The translations under genes were made by a program, and so were the position numbers. Positions 6,823-16,185 of a stretch of 64,000 bases of DNA are shown one piece after another (the first letter of the stretch is position 1; every line of letters begins with the position of its first letter). Source of the DNA: Enterobacter cloacae complex sp. R_G8 (GTDB lineage Bacteria; Pseudomonadota; Gammaproteobacteria; Enterobacterales; Enterobacteriaceae); the NCBI RefSeq assembly GCF_024599795.1, contig NZ_CP102246.1, positions 3,906,001-3,970,000 of the forward strand, written 5' to 3'. Under the pieces are notes generated by a model. That model was not told where the DNA came from and did not search any database. It was given only the letters and a program-made list of their open reading frames with translations.

Positions 6823-9387
6823 TTAACGGTCACAGCTTGCCCCCGCCATGGTAATGGCCTGGTTTTGGCTTTCAGGCGATAAACGATAGTGCGCACGACA
6901 CTGGGACTGCATCCCATTGCCCCACTGAATAAGCAACTCCCCTTCCAGCGGCAGGCCGCTCAGGTAAATCTGCCCGTCATCGCCCACCATGCTGGTGACC
7001 CCGCTCTGGGTTTCACGGACCACGGCACCAAACGGCACTGGCTGGTTGCCGCGCGTCACGGTCAGCAGGGCACGCACGCCAATACGGGTATCGAAGCTGG
7101 CGCGCACCAGCGCGCCTTTGGTCGGCACCACGCTGCTGACGTTATTTTCGATGTCGGTGTTGTTACTCATGGAGTTGGTATCCAGCGCCACGCGGTTATA
7201 GCGGTAGACGGTGGCATAGGGCATCACCGCGTAGCCTCGCCAGTCGGTTTTCACCCCGGTCTGGTTTTCCACGCTGACGCCCGATGCTCCCGGCGCTTTA
7301 ATCAGGACGTTGGTATCCCCCAGCGGCTGGCTGAAGGTGACACCGTCGGCATGGCCTACCACCCCACCGGCGAGCTGCCAGTTGAGATCGTGCTGATCGC
7401 GCGCGTAGTTGTAGCCCACACCCAGCGTGCCGTAGGTCGCCTGCCAGTTCGCGCTGGCGCTACCGCTTGAGCCGTTGGTACTGGTGTGCCCCTGCGTAAC
7501 GCTGTAGTTCAGGTTGCGATCTTCCAGCAGGGTGCCGCTGACCCCGGTTTGCCAGCTGGTATCACCGTCGCTGTTGCGGCTGGCTGACGCCGTGGCGTAG
7601 GCGCGGTCGATGGCACTGTCCCGACGATACCCCTGACGGGTAAAGAGGCTGAACGGCACCGAGACGTTAAACGACGCGATCCGGTCCGTGCCCTCGATCC
7701 CGACGGACTTGTTCCACGACCATGACAGGGAGTAGTTGATCCCTTTTACGCCCCCGGCATAGCCGAGCTGATACCAGAGGTTCGACTGGCTGGTACCCCA
7801 GTAGGTCTGCTCGCTGCCGGAAACATAGACTGAGCCGTAATCACCCAGCGACTGAGAGATATTGAGCTGGAAGCGCCCTTTTTTATTCCATGTCAGGTTG
7901 TGATAGCTCTGCACGTCCGGCACGCCGTCATCATCCTGGCTGTCGGCATACTGATAGCCTTCCATCGAACGCCAGGCCACATCATCCAGGGTGTAAAACC
8001 CTTTCGTGGAGTAGCGATAGCCCAGCAACTGGAAGTTGGTGCCGAATCCGTTAAGTGATTTTGCATACAGGAAACGCAGGGACTGGCCTTCATGGCGGCT
8101 GTCGTCCGCCAGCTGGCTGCGGGCATGGGTGACATCGACGGACACCGCGCCCCAGTCACCGAGGTTTTTCCCGGCACCAATGGCCACTGCGGTATAGCGC
8201 GACGCCAGCTGCGTACCGCCGTACAGGGTGAAGCCATTGGCAAGACCGGTAATCAGCGTGCCCTGGGTAAAGAACGGCGTGTCCTGATCGCTGTTACCGC
8301 TGCGGTAATCCCCTGCCACGAGGTCATATTTCCAGCGTCCTTCACGCTGCAGCAGCGGCACGGTGGAGTACGGCACGGTATAGCGTTGCTGGCTACCGTC
8401 TTTCTCTTCCACCGTCACCTCCAGATCGCCGCTTGAGGAGGTGGGGTTCAGATCGGTGATGGCAAACGCACCAGGCTGGACGTAGCTCTGATAGATAACG
8501 TAGCCGTTCTGGCGAACGACCACTTTGGCTGGCGTCCGGGCGATACCGCGCACGGTTGGCGCGTAGCCCTGCAGGCTGTCCGGGTACATGCTGTCGGACG
8601 AGAACAGCCGTCCGCCGCGGAAACCGACGCTGTCGAAGACATCATTGCCGGTATTGCTGTCGCCCAGCACCAGCTCGCTTTTGAGGGGAATGACGGTACG
8701 CTGCGCCCAGGTGCCGATGTTCTGCCAGTTACTGTGCCGCTGACCATTACTTTGCGTATAACGCCAGGCACCGTTATTGCGTAAACGCCAGGCGCCATAG
8801 TTCAGCCCGCTCTGCAGGTTCAGATAGTAGCTGTCGTCCTCGCTTCCCCGGTTGCCGGTAAAGCTGTAGTTCAACAGCGCGGCGGGGATCCCTTCATCCC
8901 ACTGTTCAGGCGGGATATAGCCACGGGCGCTGTTCTGCATCGCCACCTGCGGCAGGCTGATATTCAGACGCTGTGAGGCGAAGTTAAACGCGACCAGGCT
9001 CCCGGGGATCGCTTTTGCCAGCGGGACACAGGTATCGCCCTGCACGTTAACGAGATCGGGAAACGCGGCGATGTTAACGCCAAACCGCTCCAGCATTTTA
9101 CGTGTGATGCACGGCGCCAGCCCACCCGCGACCGGGGGCGTATCGTCGGCCTGCTCAAAGCGCACGTCCTGGGTCGCGATAAACTCATCGTTACGCCAGA
9201 TATCCACGCGATACACGCCGGGTGCCTGCTGATGACCTTGTTCAAAACGCGATAAATCCGCCACGCTGGCGGTATCGTCGGACAAAAAGGCCGGATTAAA
9301 GTAGCTTTCGCTCCAGCCCGCCTGCGGCCAGAGCGTTGCCATCAGCGCCAGTGCAACCGGGCAGTAACGCCATTGATGATTATTCAT
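6823..9387 (-). CDS. fimD: Fimbrial outer-membrane usher FimD
   Basis: The 854-residue protein is the channel on which fimbriae are assembled. A signal peptide ([20 protein letters not shown]) is followed by the chaperone-binding domain starting SYFNPAFL, the 24-strand barrel with its plug, and C-terminal domains ending AGASCDR with a cysteine pair (SQCRAHY and ASCDR). Motifs such as [22 protein letters not shown] [13 protein letters not shown] are typical of FimD. The start is taken as ATG 9387; a GTG at 9405 would overlap fimC by 4 bases and add six residues. The gene is intact, so the operon appears functional. Confidence 0.93.
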   Translation of the reverse strand: MNNHQWRYCPVALALMATLWPQAGWSESYFNPAFLSDDTASVADLSRFEQGHQQAPGVYRVDIWRNDEFIATQDVRFEQADDTPPVAGGLAPCITRKMLERFGVNIAAFPDLVNVQGDTCVPLAKAIPGSLVAFNFASQRLNISLPQVAMQNSARGYIPPEQWDEGIPAALLNYSFTGNRGSEDDSYYLNLQSGLNYGAWRLRNNGAWRYTQSNGQRHSNWQNIGTWAQRTVIPLKSELVLGDSNTGNDVFDSVGFRGGRLFSSDSMYPDSLQGYAPTVRGIARTPAKVVVRQNGYVIYQSYVQPGAFAITDLNPTSSSGDLEVTVEEKDGSQQRYTVPYSTVPLLQREGRWKYDLVAGDYRSGNSDQDTPFFTQGTLITGLANGFTLYGGTQLASRYTAVAIGAGKNLGDWGAVSVDVTHARSQLADDSRHEGQSLRFLYAKSLNGFGTNFQLLGYRYSTKGFYTLDDVAWRSMEGYQYADSQDDDGVPDVQSYHNLTWNKKGRFQLNISQSLGDYGSVYVSGSEQTYWGTSQSNLWYQLGYAGGVKGINYSLSWSWNKSVGIEGTDRIASFNVSVPFSLFTRQGYRRDSAIDRAYATASASRNSDGDTSWQTGVSGTLLEDRNLNYSVTQGHTSTNGSSGSASANWQATYGTLGVGYNYARDQHDLNWQLAGGVVGHADGVTFSQPLGDTNVLIKAPGASGVSVENQTGVKTDWRGYAVMPYATVYRYNRVALDTNSMSNNTDIENNVSSVVPTKGALVRASFDTRIGVRALLTVTRGNQPVPFGAVVRETQSGVTSMVGDDGQIYLSGLPLEGELLIQWGNGMQSQCRAHYRLSPESQNQAITMAGASCDR

Positions 9388-9401
9388 CGCCCTGACTCTG
9401 C

Positions 9402-10094
9402 TCACAGGTTGACGCTACGCGCCGGAGTAATGGCACCGTAGTCATTGACGCTCTGCCAGGAGAGCGTACCGCCCGCACCGGCCGGCAGCGTCTGCTGCGC
9501 CGAGTTCTTTGGCGCGATCATAATATTGTCCAGCGTCTGACCGCCCAGCTTCAGATTGACCAGCGTGATGTAATACGGTGACGCGTTGCTGATCTTCAGA
9601 TGGGTGCCAACACGCTCAAAGCGCAACTGAGAGAGCGCCTCTTCCGGCTGCATCGCCAGATTGTTCGGGCGCACAAACAGCTTGATACGCGACAGGATGG
9701 CCAGTTGCAGCACGTTGTTGTTTTCGGTTTTGGCTTTGTTCACTGACGGGATCGCTTTCACGTTCATGTAAAAGAGCGATTCACGATCGGCGGGCAGCGC
9801 GGGGCCGGCATAAATAATGCGCAGGGTGTTTTCGCTGTCCGGTTCACTGACAAACAGCGGAGGCGTAACGGCAAAGGTCTTTTCCTTTTGCCCGTTCGCA
9901 TTTTCGATCCATGCGTTTATTAAATAGCGTTCTTGTTTGTTGCTGTTGGTGATCGCCAGTGAAGTTTGTTTAGCATCTGCCGGATAAATAACGCGCGTGG
10001 CTCCGAGTGCAATACCACCGGACGCATTCGCGCATGCAGAAACCATCATTAAAATAAACGATAAAATCAGTCCTGGTTTAATTAGCGTATTCAT
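9402..10094 (-). CDS. fimC: Periplasmic fimbrial chaperone FimC
   Basis: The 230-residue precursor has a signal peptide ending near CANA and the two immunoglobulin-like domains of PapD-type chaperones: [16 protein letters not shown] at the first strand with the conserved arginine, [10 protein letters not shown], and [13 protein letters not shown] with the lysine/arginine that anchors the pilin C-terminus. The short F1-G1 loop places it in the FGS group used by type 1 fimbriae. Start is ATG 10094; the preceding TTG is less likely. It follows fimI by 34 bases and abuts the usher gene. Confidence 0.92.
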   Translation of the reverse strand: MNTLIKPGLILSFILMMVSACANASGGIALGATRVIYPADAKQTSLAITNSNKQERYLINAWIENANGQKEKTFAVTPPLFVSEPDSENTLRIIYAGPALPADRESLFYMNVKAIPSVNKAKTENNNVLQLAILSRIKLFVRPNNLAMQPEEALSQLRFERVGTHLKISNASPYYITLVNLKLGGQTLDNIMIAPKNSAQQTLPAGAGGTLSWQSVNDYGAITPARSVNL

Positions 10095-10128
10095 CAAAAC
10101 CGTACCTTTAATAATGTGTTCGCAGGTG

Positions 10129-10674
10129 TTATGGATAAATCAACGTAAACCAGACATCCGACTGAATATTGCCTGGTACAAGGTGTTCGGAAATAGCGCG
10201 ATAACGGGCGCTAAAATGAAACGCAAGCTCGCGTGTCTCAATCGGCAGCCAGCTGACCGCCGTGGCGTTGGGGATAATCTGACGCTGTTGTTCGTCAAAG
10301 AGCGCCAGCCCCACCCCGCTGCTGATGGGTGTTTCACCTGGCCGCGATGTCGCCAGAAAAACCTGTGGATCTTCTGCGGGCGTGATGCCCTGAAACTGGA
10401 TCCCGACGGTGCGCGAGACATCCACGCTGCAATCCAGCAGCCGCACGGTGAAAGGCACATTAACCGTGGAAAAACTGCCCACCCCGGAAAATGAGTTGGT
10501 TCGGTACTGCCCCATGTCGATGCGCATATTCTGGCTGTCCGGCGCCACGGCGCAGCCGCCGTTCACCAGTTCACCTCTGAGGTGTACTTTGCCGCCGTCA
10601 ATCACCACCGTATGGGCGAGTGCCTGAGAAGCCATCGCAAGGGTTAACAGCAGTAGTGTTCCTGTCCTTGTCAT
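10129..10674 (-). CDS. fimI: Fimbrial subunit-like protein FimI
   Basis: The start is set at ATG 10674 ([13 protein letters not shown]), giving 181 residues with a signal peptide cleaved after QALA. The mature part repeats the FimA pattern, [14 protein letters not shown] and LLDCSVDV, and ends [10 protein letters not shown] with the penultimate aromatic motif altered to Y-P. The gene follows fimA as FimI does in E. coli and Salmonella, where it is a low-abundance pilin that in E. coli helps to end rod growth. Divergence from FimA shows it is not a recent copy. Confidence 0.85.
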   Translation of the reverse strand: MTRTGTLLLLTLAMASQALAHTVVIDGGKVHLRGELVNGGCAVAPDSQNMRIDMGQYRTNSFSGVGSFSTVNVPFTVRLLDCSVDVSRTVGIQFQGITPAEDPQVFLATSRPGETPISSGVGLALFDEQQRQIIPNATAVSWLPIETRELAFHFSARYRAISEHLVPGNIQSDVWFTLIYP

Positions 10675-10742
10675 CCTTCGTTCCTGGCCTGAGCGTATAA
10701 CGGGCCTCATCCGTGAGGCCAAAACATCCCTGTACGGAGGAA

Positions 10743-11306
10743 TTATTCGTATTTCATAACGAAAGTGGCGTCAGCGTTCGCCTGGCCTGGTTCAGTGGTC
10801 GCCGCCGTTGCTTTATAACGCGCGCTGAAGTTCAGGGTGTTGGTACCCTGGATCAGGTTCTGCGCTGCAGAGAAGGTGGCACCGTCTGGGGTCAGAACGC
10901 TGGATTTGCTGTCGAGGATCTCGATACCAACACCTTTCGCGGTGTTGTCGTTGCTACCGGAGGTGACTGCCAGCAGGGTTTTGTCGGTCGCGTCGATCTG
11001 ACCGGTAAACGCTACAGCAGCCGTTTTCGCCACCAGCGGATCGCAATCGTTCAGTTCGATGGTGAATGGAATATTAGACGTCGTGTCACCCACTTTGGTG
11101 AATTTCGCGGTACGGTATTGACCGAGATTAACAGTCTGCTCGGAAGAATCGGTATTTACTGAACATGCAGCATTAACCAGTTCACCTTTAAAATGCACGG
11201 TACCGCCATTTACAGAAACTGGCGTAACCGGATCCGCAGCGTGAGCGGCACCCGCGACCAGGGCCAGTGAAGCAATAACAGTAGAAGCAATGTTGCTGAG
11301 TTTCAT
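10743..11306 (-). CDS. fimA: Major type 1 fimbrial subunit FimA
   Basis: The 187-residue precursor has a signal peptide cleaved after GAAHA, then [17 protein letters not shown] and IELNDCDPL with the pilin disulfide, and the chaperone-recognised C-terminus ATFVMKYE. It is the first gene of the operon and the rod-forming pilin. AAGGAAT precedes the ATG. Upstream (11307-11616) no pair of inverted repeats like the fim switch of E. coli is visible, so expression is probably set by FimZ and FimY rather than by DNA inversion. Confidence 0.93.
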   Translation of the reverse strand: MKLSNIASTVIASLALVAGAAHAADPVTPVSVNGGTVHFKGELVNAACSVNTDSSEQTVNLGQYRTAKFTKVGDTTSNIPFTIELNDCDPLVAKTAAVAFTGQIDATDKTLLAVTSGSNDNTAKGVGIEILDSKSSVLTPDGATFSAAQNLIQGTNTLNFSARYKATAATTEPGQANADATFVMKYE

Positions 11307-11616
11307 GTCTATTCCTTTAAAATGTAAATAACCCTTCCCGCGAATTATCGGGAATAAGAAATACGTTCAATTGAAAAATTGAAAGCTTATTTCGGAGGAG
11401 ACAAAGTAGCTCAGGAAACTATTTTTAAATATGTCAAAACGCTGCCATTTTACCAGGTCACATCCTAATCCCGCCTAAGAAATTGACCATCATCCGGGAA
11501 GGGTCTTTACGCCCGCCGGAGGAAAACTCGCAAAGGGTGACTGACAGCGGCGCTCGCTTCTGACAAAATACAGGCCATCCCCCCTTTCAAACGTTACAGA
11601 CGGAATCTTCTCTCTG
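11307..11616. promoter_or_regulatory. fimA-folD divergent control region
   Basis: A TTGACA box is seen on the minus strand at 11432-11437, but no good -10 box lies 16 to 18 bases from it; the nearest, TACTTT at 11403-11408, is 23 bases away. This would fit an activator-dependent fimA promoter. The fimA leader contains a TCCCG/CGGGA hairpin near 11336-11353. The folD side shows no clear promoter boxes. No gene is seen here. Confidence 0.45.
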
Positions 11617-12483
11617 ATGGCAGCAAAGATTATTGACGGTAAAACGATTGCGCAGCAGGTGCGCTCTGAGGTCGCGGAAAAAGTGAAGGCGCGTAAAGCG
11701 GCTGGATTTCGCGCACCAGGGCTCGCCGTTGTGCTGGTTGGTAGCAACCCGGCATCGCAGATTTATGTCGGCAGCAAGCGCAAAGCGTGTGAAGAGGTGG
11801 GGTTCGTCTCCCGCTCTTACGATTTGCCAGAAACCACCACCGAAGCAGAACTGCTGGAACTTATTGACACCCTGAATGCCGATAAAGAGATCGACGGTAT
11901 TCTGGTCCAGCTGCCGCTGCCGGCAGGCATCGACAACGTGAAGGTGCTGGAGCGTATCGCGCCGGATAAAGACGTGGACGGTTTCCACCCGTACAACGTT
12001 GGCCGTCTGTGCCAGCGCGCGCCGCGCCTGCGTCCCTGCACCCCGCGCGGTATCGTGACGCTGCTGGAGCGTTATAACATCGACACCTACGGTCTGAATG
12101 CCGTAGTGATTGGCGCCTCCAACATCGTGGGCCGTCCGATGAGCATGGAGCTGCTGCTGGCCGGCTGCACCACCACCGTGACCCACCGCTTCACCAAGAA
12201 CCTGCGTCATCACGTTGAGAACGCCGATCTGCTGATCGTCGCGGTCGGTAAGCCAGGCTTCATTCCAGGGGAATGGATTAAGGAAGGGGCAATTGTCGTG
12301 GACGTCGGGATTAACCGTCTGGAAAACGGCAAAGTGGTCGGCGACGTGGTTTACGAAGACGCCGCGGCGCGTGCCTCTTACATCACCCCGGTGCCGGGCG
12401 GCGTAGGCCCGATGACCGTTGCCACCCTGATTCAGAATACCTTGCAGGCATGCGAGGAGTATCACGACGTAGAGGACGCGTAA
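11617..12483 (+). CDS. folD: Methylenetetrahydrofolate dehydrogenase/cyclohydrolase FolD
   Basis: This bifunctional cytosolic enzyme interconverts 5,10-methylene-, methenyl- and 10-formyl-tetrahydrofolate with NADP. The 288 residues match E. coli FolD in length. Catalytic Tyr50 and Lys54 stand in [13 protein letters not shown]; the folate-site stretch [15 protein letters not shown] and the C-terminal signature [14 protein letters not shown] are intact, and the NADP fold begins at [12 protein letters not shown]. ybcJ starts one base after its stop, so the two form an operon, as in E. coli. Confidence 0.97.
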   Translation: MAAKIIDGKTIAQQVRSEVAEKVKARKAAGFRAPGLAVVLVGSNPASQIYVGSKRKACEEVGFVSRSYDLPETTTEAELLELIDTLNADKEIDGILVQLPLPAGIDNVKVLERIAPDKDVDGFHPYNVGRLCQRAPRLRPCTPRGIVTLLERYNIDTYGLNAVVIGASNIVGRPMSMELLLAGCTTTVTHRFTKNLRHHVENADLLIVAVGKPGFIPGEWIKEGAIVVDVGINRLENGKVVGDVVYEDAAARASYITPVPGGVGPMTVATLIQNTLQACEEYHDVEDA

Positions 12484-12484
12484 C

Positions 12485-12697
12485 ATGGCGACATTTTCAT
12501 TAGGTAAACACCCACACGTTGAACTGTGCGATCTGCTGAAGCTGGAAGGCTGGAGCGAAAGCGGCGCGCAGGCCAAGATCGTGATTGCCGACGGGCAGGT
12601 TTTCGTCGACGGCGTGGTAGAAACCCGTAAGCGCTGCAAGATTGTTGCCGGTCAGACTGTCAGCTTTGACGGCCAGAGCGTGACGGTTACGGCCTGA
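12485..12697 (+). CDS. ybcJ: S4-type RNA-binding protein YbcJ
   Basis: The 70-residue protein is a lone S4-like domain: LCDLLKLEGWSESGAQAKI, then IADGQVFVDG and ETRKRCKI with the basic residues that contact RNA. The family binds structured RNA; a specific target is not known. It is translationally linked to folD. Confidence 0.92.
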   Translation: MATFSLGKHPHVELCDLLKLEGWSESGAQAKIVIADGQVFVDGVVETRKRCKIVAGQTVSFDGQSVTVTA

Positions 12698-12703
12698 GTC
12701 GTT

Positions 12704-12742
12704 TGATGCCCTCACCCTAACCCTCTCCCACAGGGAGAGGGG
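12704..12742. repeat. REP-like palindrome, copy A
   Basis: TGATGCCCTCACCC is followed by CCCTCTCCC-ACA-GGGAGAGGG. This is one of seven related palindromes in the window, all in intergenic space or at gene ends. Here it follows ybcJ and may also act as its terminator or as an mRNA-protecting hairpin. Confidence 0.85.
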
Positions 12743-12858
12743 ATGACAATCCCCGCACACCTATCACGGTTAATTATCGATCAACTTCAAATAATCACTA
12801 TTTCATCTGCTGAAAAGTGAAAATTGAGTTGCGCGTTTTTCACGCTTTGCCCACGATA

Positions 12859-12888
12859 AGTAGAACGTTCTACTAAAACGTTCTACTT
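12859..12888. promoter_or_regulatory. Tandem LacI-family operator (MalI-like)
   Basis: A perfect 16-bp palindrome AGTAGAACGTTCTACT (12859-12874) is followed by a second, imperfect site centred 13 bases on (AAAACGTTCTACTT). Both have the central ACGT with flanks resembling the E. coli MalI operator (AAAACGTTTT core). They lie 44 to 73 bases before the EIICB start. The likely ligand protein is the LacI-type regulator two features downstream. Confidence 0.7.
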
Positions 12889-12931
12889 ACAATAACAGCG
12901 CCAAAAAAAGCGCTTCTCGGGGGAAATCAGC

Positions 12932-14431
12932 ATGAGTCTGATATCAGGGTTTGTTAAATCGCTGTCTAAGTTATCGATGATTGGTCGCGCCTTAATGCTG
13001 CCAATTTCACTGCTTCCCGCTGCGGGCCTGCTGTTGGCCTTTGGCGATAAGTTTCACCTGCCGCTGATGATGAACGCGGGCGGGGTTATCTTTGATAACC
13101 TGCCGATGCTGTTTGCCATTGGCTCCGCCGTAGGTCTGGCATCGGAATCCGGCATTGCCGCGCTCTCTGCCGCCGTCTCGGTGTTTGTCACCAATATCAC
13201 CATCAGTACCGTGCTGAGCATCACGCCGGAAATGGCCTCTCAGGGCGGAAAATACGCCATGGTGGTCGGCATCCCGACGCTGCAGATGGGCGTCTTCGGC
13301 GGGCTGATCTGCGGTATTCTGGCGGCGTGGTGCTATAACCGTTTCCACACTATGCAACTGCCGGAGTTCCTCGGCTTCTTCTCCGGCAAACGCTTTGTGG
13401 CGATTGCCACGGCGTTTCTCTCGTTCCTGCTCGGCCTGCTGCTGCCCTACGTCTGGCAACACATCCAGGCCGGTATCGACGCGCTCTCCGTGGTGGTGAA
13501 CGGCGATAATCAGGCCGCCTCGACCTTTATCTTCGGCCTGGTCGAACGTGCGCTGATCCCGCTCGGTCTGCACCACATCTGGTATCCCTCTTTCTGGTAC
13601 TCATTTGGTGATTACACCACCCAGGCAGGCCAGGTGATCCACGGCGACCAGACCATCTGGTTCAAGATGCTGGAAGAAGGGGTGAAATCCTTCAGCAGCG
13701 ACACTTACCAGAACGCCGGTAAGTTCATGCAAGGGGAATTCCCGCTGATGCTGTTCGCACTGCCTGCGGCGTGTCTGGCGATGTATCATGAAGCACACAC
13801 CAAAAATAAGAAAATCGCGGCCGGTATTCTGTTCTCTGCAGCACTCACCTGCTTCCTGACGGGGATCACCGAACCGGTGGAATTCACGTTCATCTTCGTT
13901 GCGCCGATCCTCTACGTCTTCAACGCCATTATGGCGGGTCTGGCGTACATGACCATGTATCTGCTGCACGCCCATATCGCCAAGTCGTTCTCAGCAGGCT
14001 TTATCGATTATCTGTCGTTCGGGATCCTGCCGTCATTTAACGGCTATCAGACCAACTTCCTCAATGCCATTATCATTGGTATTCCGATGGGCCTGATTTA
14101 TTACTTCACCTTCCGTTTCGTGATCCGTCGCTTTGACGTGAAAACGCCGGGCCGTACCGAAGTAACCGCCAGCGCGGATGATAAATCCGATTCTGAACTC
14201 GCCACCGAAATCATTACCCTGCTGGGCGGTGCGCACAACATCGACTCCGTTGGCTCCTGTATCACCCGTCTGCGCCTGGAAGTGGCAAAAAGCGATGCGG
14301 TGGATAAAGATGGCCTGAACGGGCTCGGCGCGCGCGGCGTGGTCTTCGTGGGTGATAACGGTATTCAGGTGATTTTCGGTGCCAGAGCACAGTTTATCGC
14401 CCAGACCATGTCCACCATGATTGGCAAATAA
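12932..14431 (+). CDS. PTS EIICB sugar permease, MalX/PtsG family
   Basis: The 499-residue membrane protein imports and phosphorylates a sugar using phosphate from EIIA. Residues 1 to about 400 are the EIIC domain with about ten helices and the GITEPVEFTF motif that binds sugar and catalyses transfer; the EIIB domain follows with its phospho-cysteine in SVGSCITRLRLEV. There is no EIIA domain, so it must use a separate one such as the glucose EIIA (Crr). Family members include MalX (maltose/glucose) and PtsG; the MalI-like regulator next door favours MalX type, but the sugar is not certain. A tandem operator precedes it. Confidence 0.85.
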   Translation: MSLISGFVKSLSKLSMIGRALMLPISLLPAAGLLLAFGDKFHLPLMMNAGGVIFDNLPMLFAIGSAVGLASESGIAALSAAVSVFVTNITISTVLSITPEMASQGGKYAMVVGIPTLQMGVFGGLICGILAAWCYNRFHTMQLPEFLGFFSGKRFVAIATAFLSFLLGLLLPYVWQHIQAGIDALSVVVNGDNQAASTFIFGLVERALIPLGLHHIWYPSFWYSFGDYTTQAGQVIHGDQTIWFKMLEEGVKSFSSDTYQNAGKFMQGEFPLMLFALPAACLAMYHEAHTKNKKIAAGILFSAALTCFLTGITEPVEFTFIFVAPILYVFNAIMAGLAYMTMYLLHAHIAKSFSAGFIDYLSFGILPSFNGYQTNFLNAIIIGIPMGLIYYFTFRFVIRRFDVKTPGRTEVTASADDKSDSELATEIITLLGGAHNIDSVGSCITRLRLEVAKSDAVDKDGLNGLGARGVVFVGDNGIQVIFGARAQFIAQTMSTMIGK

Positions 14432-14443
14432 TAAGATGCCGGA

Positions 14444-14478
14444 ACGACACGTCTCCTGTAGTCTGGGAGACGTGTCGT
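14444..14478 (+). terminator. 13-bp hairpin between EIICB and regulator genes
   Basis: ACGACACGTCTCC (14444-14456) pairs perfectly with GGAGACGTGTCGT (14466-14478) around a 9-base loop. No T-run follows, so it may be a partial terminator or a stabiliser that lowers expression of the downstream repressor rather than a full stop. Confidence 0.55.
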
Positions 14479-14514
14479 ATCTGGCTGATAATCGGTAAAT
14501 TTCAGGGAGCGGTT

Positions 14515-15531
14515 TTGAAGAAAGTCAGCATCATTGATGTCGCAAAGCACGCGGGGGTGTCGGTCTCTACCGTATCGCTGGTGCTACGTCAGAAAGGGAA
14601 AATCTCCGAAGCAACGATCGAGAAGGTCAATGCCGCCATCACGACGCTGGGCTATGTTCATAACGTTGCCGCTGCCAACCTTCGCGCCAACACCTCCAAC
14701 CTGATCGGCCTGATCCTGCGTGATTTTAGCGACAGCTTTTCCATCAAAGTCATGGCGAGTATCGTCCAGGAGCTGGAGAAGCAGGGGTATATGGTTTTTC
14801 TCGGCCAGCCGCTGAACGATCGGGAGCATTTAGAGCGTACTCTGCTCTCCTTTAAGCAACAGGGCGTGGCGGGCGTGATCTATCTCGCCTCTGATACGCG
14901 CTCCTCAACCCTGCCGGAGCAGATCCGCCAGTGTCCGCTGCCGCTGGTGGTGGTCTCGCAGTCTCTGTTGGACGAAAAATGCAACCTGGTGATGCGCGAT
15001 AACCGCCAGGCGGCGAACCTGGCCGCGCGCTATCTTATTGAACGTGGGCACCGCAACATCGCCTACATTGGCGGGCGGGAAGGCTGTCTTATTCGCGAGC
15101 AACGCCTGCTCGGATTTCGCAGCGCAATGACCCAGAACGGGCTGGTGTGGCGCGATGAAAGCTCCCCGGCCTGCAGCGATGACACGCAAGCCGCGGCGAT
15201 GGCGACCCGCCAGCTGCTTGAGAAAAACAACACCATCACCGCCCTGCTCTGCCATTCACCGGATGCGATGATCGGCTGCATTAGCGGCATTCATCAGGTG
15301 GGCCGCACCGTGGGAAAAGACGTGTTTCTGACGCAGCAGGTCGCACTGGTGGGCTTTGAAGATATGCTGCACGTCAACCTGACCTCGCCGTCGTTTACCT
15401 ATGTCTCCTCCGCCAGTGACGAGACAGGCCGCCAGGCGGCGGGTCTTATCATCCGTAAGCTGAAAGAGCCAGAGCTGCAGACGCAGCGCATTACCCTCTC
15501 CGGCCAGCTTATCGCGCGGGAATCGGCGTAA
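14515..15531 (+). CDS. LacI-family repressor, MalI-like
   Basis: The 338-residue protein begins with the helix-turn-helix SIIDVAKHAGVSVSTVSLVL and hinge LRANTS, then a periplasmic-binding-protein-like effector domain. Phrases such as VSTVSLVL, VNAAITTLGYVHN and the late insertion VFLTQQVALVGFED resemble MalI of E. coli. The start is TTG 14515 behind AGGGAG. In E. coli malI and malX are divergent; here the regulator lies downstream and in the same direction, 83 bases after the permease gene. It probably represses the permease from the ACGT-centred operators at 12859-12888. Confidence 0.85.
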   Translation: MKKVSIIDVAKHAGVSVSTVSLVLRQKGKISEATIEKVNAAITTLGYVHNVAAANLRANTSNLIGLILRDFSDSFSIKVMASIVQELEKQGYMVFLGQPLNDREHLERTLLSFKQQGVAGVIYLASDTRSSTLPEQIRQCPLPLVVVSQSLLDEKCNLVMRDNRQAANLAARYLIERGHRNIAYIGGREGCLIREQRLLGFRSAMTQNGLVWRDESSPACSDDTQAAAMATRQLLEKNNTITALLCHSPDAMIGCISGIHQVGRTVGKDVFLTQQVALVGFEDMLHVNLTSPSFTYVSSASDETGRQAAGLIIRKLKEPELQTQRITLSGQLIARESA

Positions 15532-15605
15532 AAATCGGAATTTAGCACAGGTCAGTTCCAGCGAAATCGCTGCTATATTGCCATGATTTGTCATGGAAAA
15601 TTACG

Positions 15606-16133
15606 ATGCCTACCGTTATTACTCACGCTGCTGTTCCGCTTTGCCTGGGCTTAGGTCTGGGAACCCGGGTTATCCCTCCCCGCCTGCTTTTCGCCGGTGT
15701 CGTGCTCGCAATGCTGCCCGATGCCGACGTGCTGGCGTTTAAGTTCGGCGTTGCTTACGGCAACGTTTTCGGCCATCGCGGCTTTACCCATTCACTGCTG
15801 TTTGCCTTCGTGGTGCCGATACTCTGCGTACTGTTCGGGCGACGATGGTTCAGGGCAAGTTTGACGCGCTGCTGGCTGTTTTTAACCGTGTCGCTGCTGT
15901 CGCACAGCCTGCTCGATTCCATCACCACCGGCGGGAAAGGCGTCGGCTGGCTGTGGCCGTGGTCAGATGAACGGTTCTTTGCGCCGTGGCAGGTGATCAA
16001 GGTCGCGCCGTTTGCGCTGTCTCGCTACACCACGCCGTACGGGCATCAGGTGATTATCTCTGAACTGCTGTGGGTATGGCTGCCGGGGGTGGTGCTGATG
16101 GGATTGTTGTGGTGGCGAAAGCGTGCGCGCTGA
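15606..16133 (+). CDS. ybcI: Inner-membrane metal-dependent hydrolase YbcI
   Basis: The 175-residue protein belongs to the YdjM/YbcI family. Metal-ligand motifs are visible: MPTVITHAAV at the N-terminus, MLPDADVL, FGHRGFTHS and LSHSLLD. Four or five hydrophobic helices place it in the inner membrane. Its substrate is unknown. The start is ATG 15606. The TGA stop is the first codon of a REP-like element. Confidence 0.9.
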   Translation: MPTVITHAAVPLCLGLGLGTRVIPPRLLFAGVVLAMLPDADVLAFKFGVAYGNVFGHRGFTHSLLFAFVVPILCVLFGRRWFRASLTRCWLFLTVSLLSHSLLDSITTGGKGVGWLWPWSDERFFAPWQVIKVAPFALSRYTTPYGHQVIISELLWVWLPGVVLMGLLWWRKRAR

Positions 16134-16180
16134 TGCCCTCACCCCGGCCCTCTCCCACAGGGAGAGGGTTAGGGTGAGAG
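16131..16180. repeat. REP-like palindrome, copy B (long-armed)
   Basis: This copy has both long arms: CCCTCACCCCGGCCCTCTCCC, three loop bases, and GGGAGAGGGTTAGGGTGAGAG. It begins at the ybcI stop codon and ends just before the cysS stop, so it separates two convergent genes. Confidence 0.88.
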
Positions 16181-16185
16181 GAAAA

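Noticed and set aside
11307..11616. Invertible fim switch
   Set aside because: I looked for a pair of inverted repeats such as TTGGGGCCA and found none, and no fimB/fimE genes are present.
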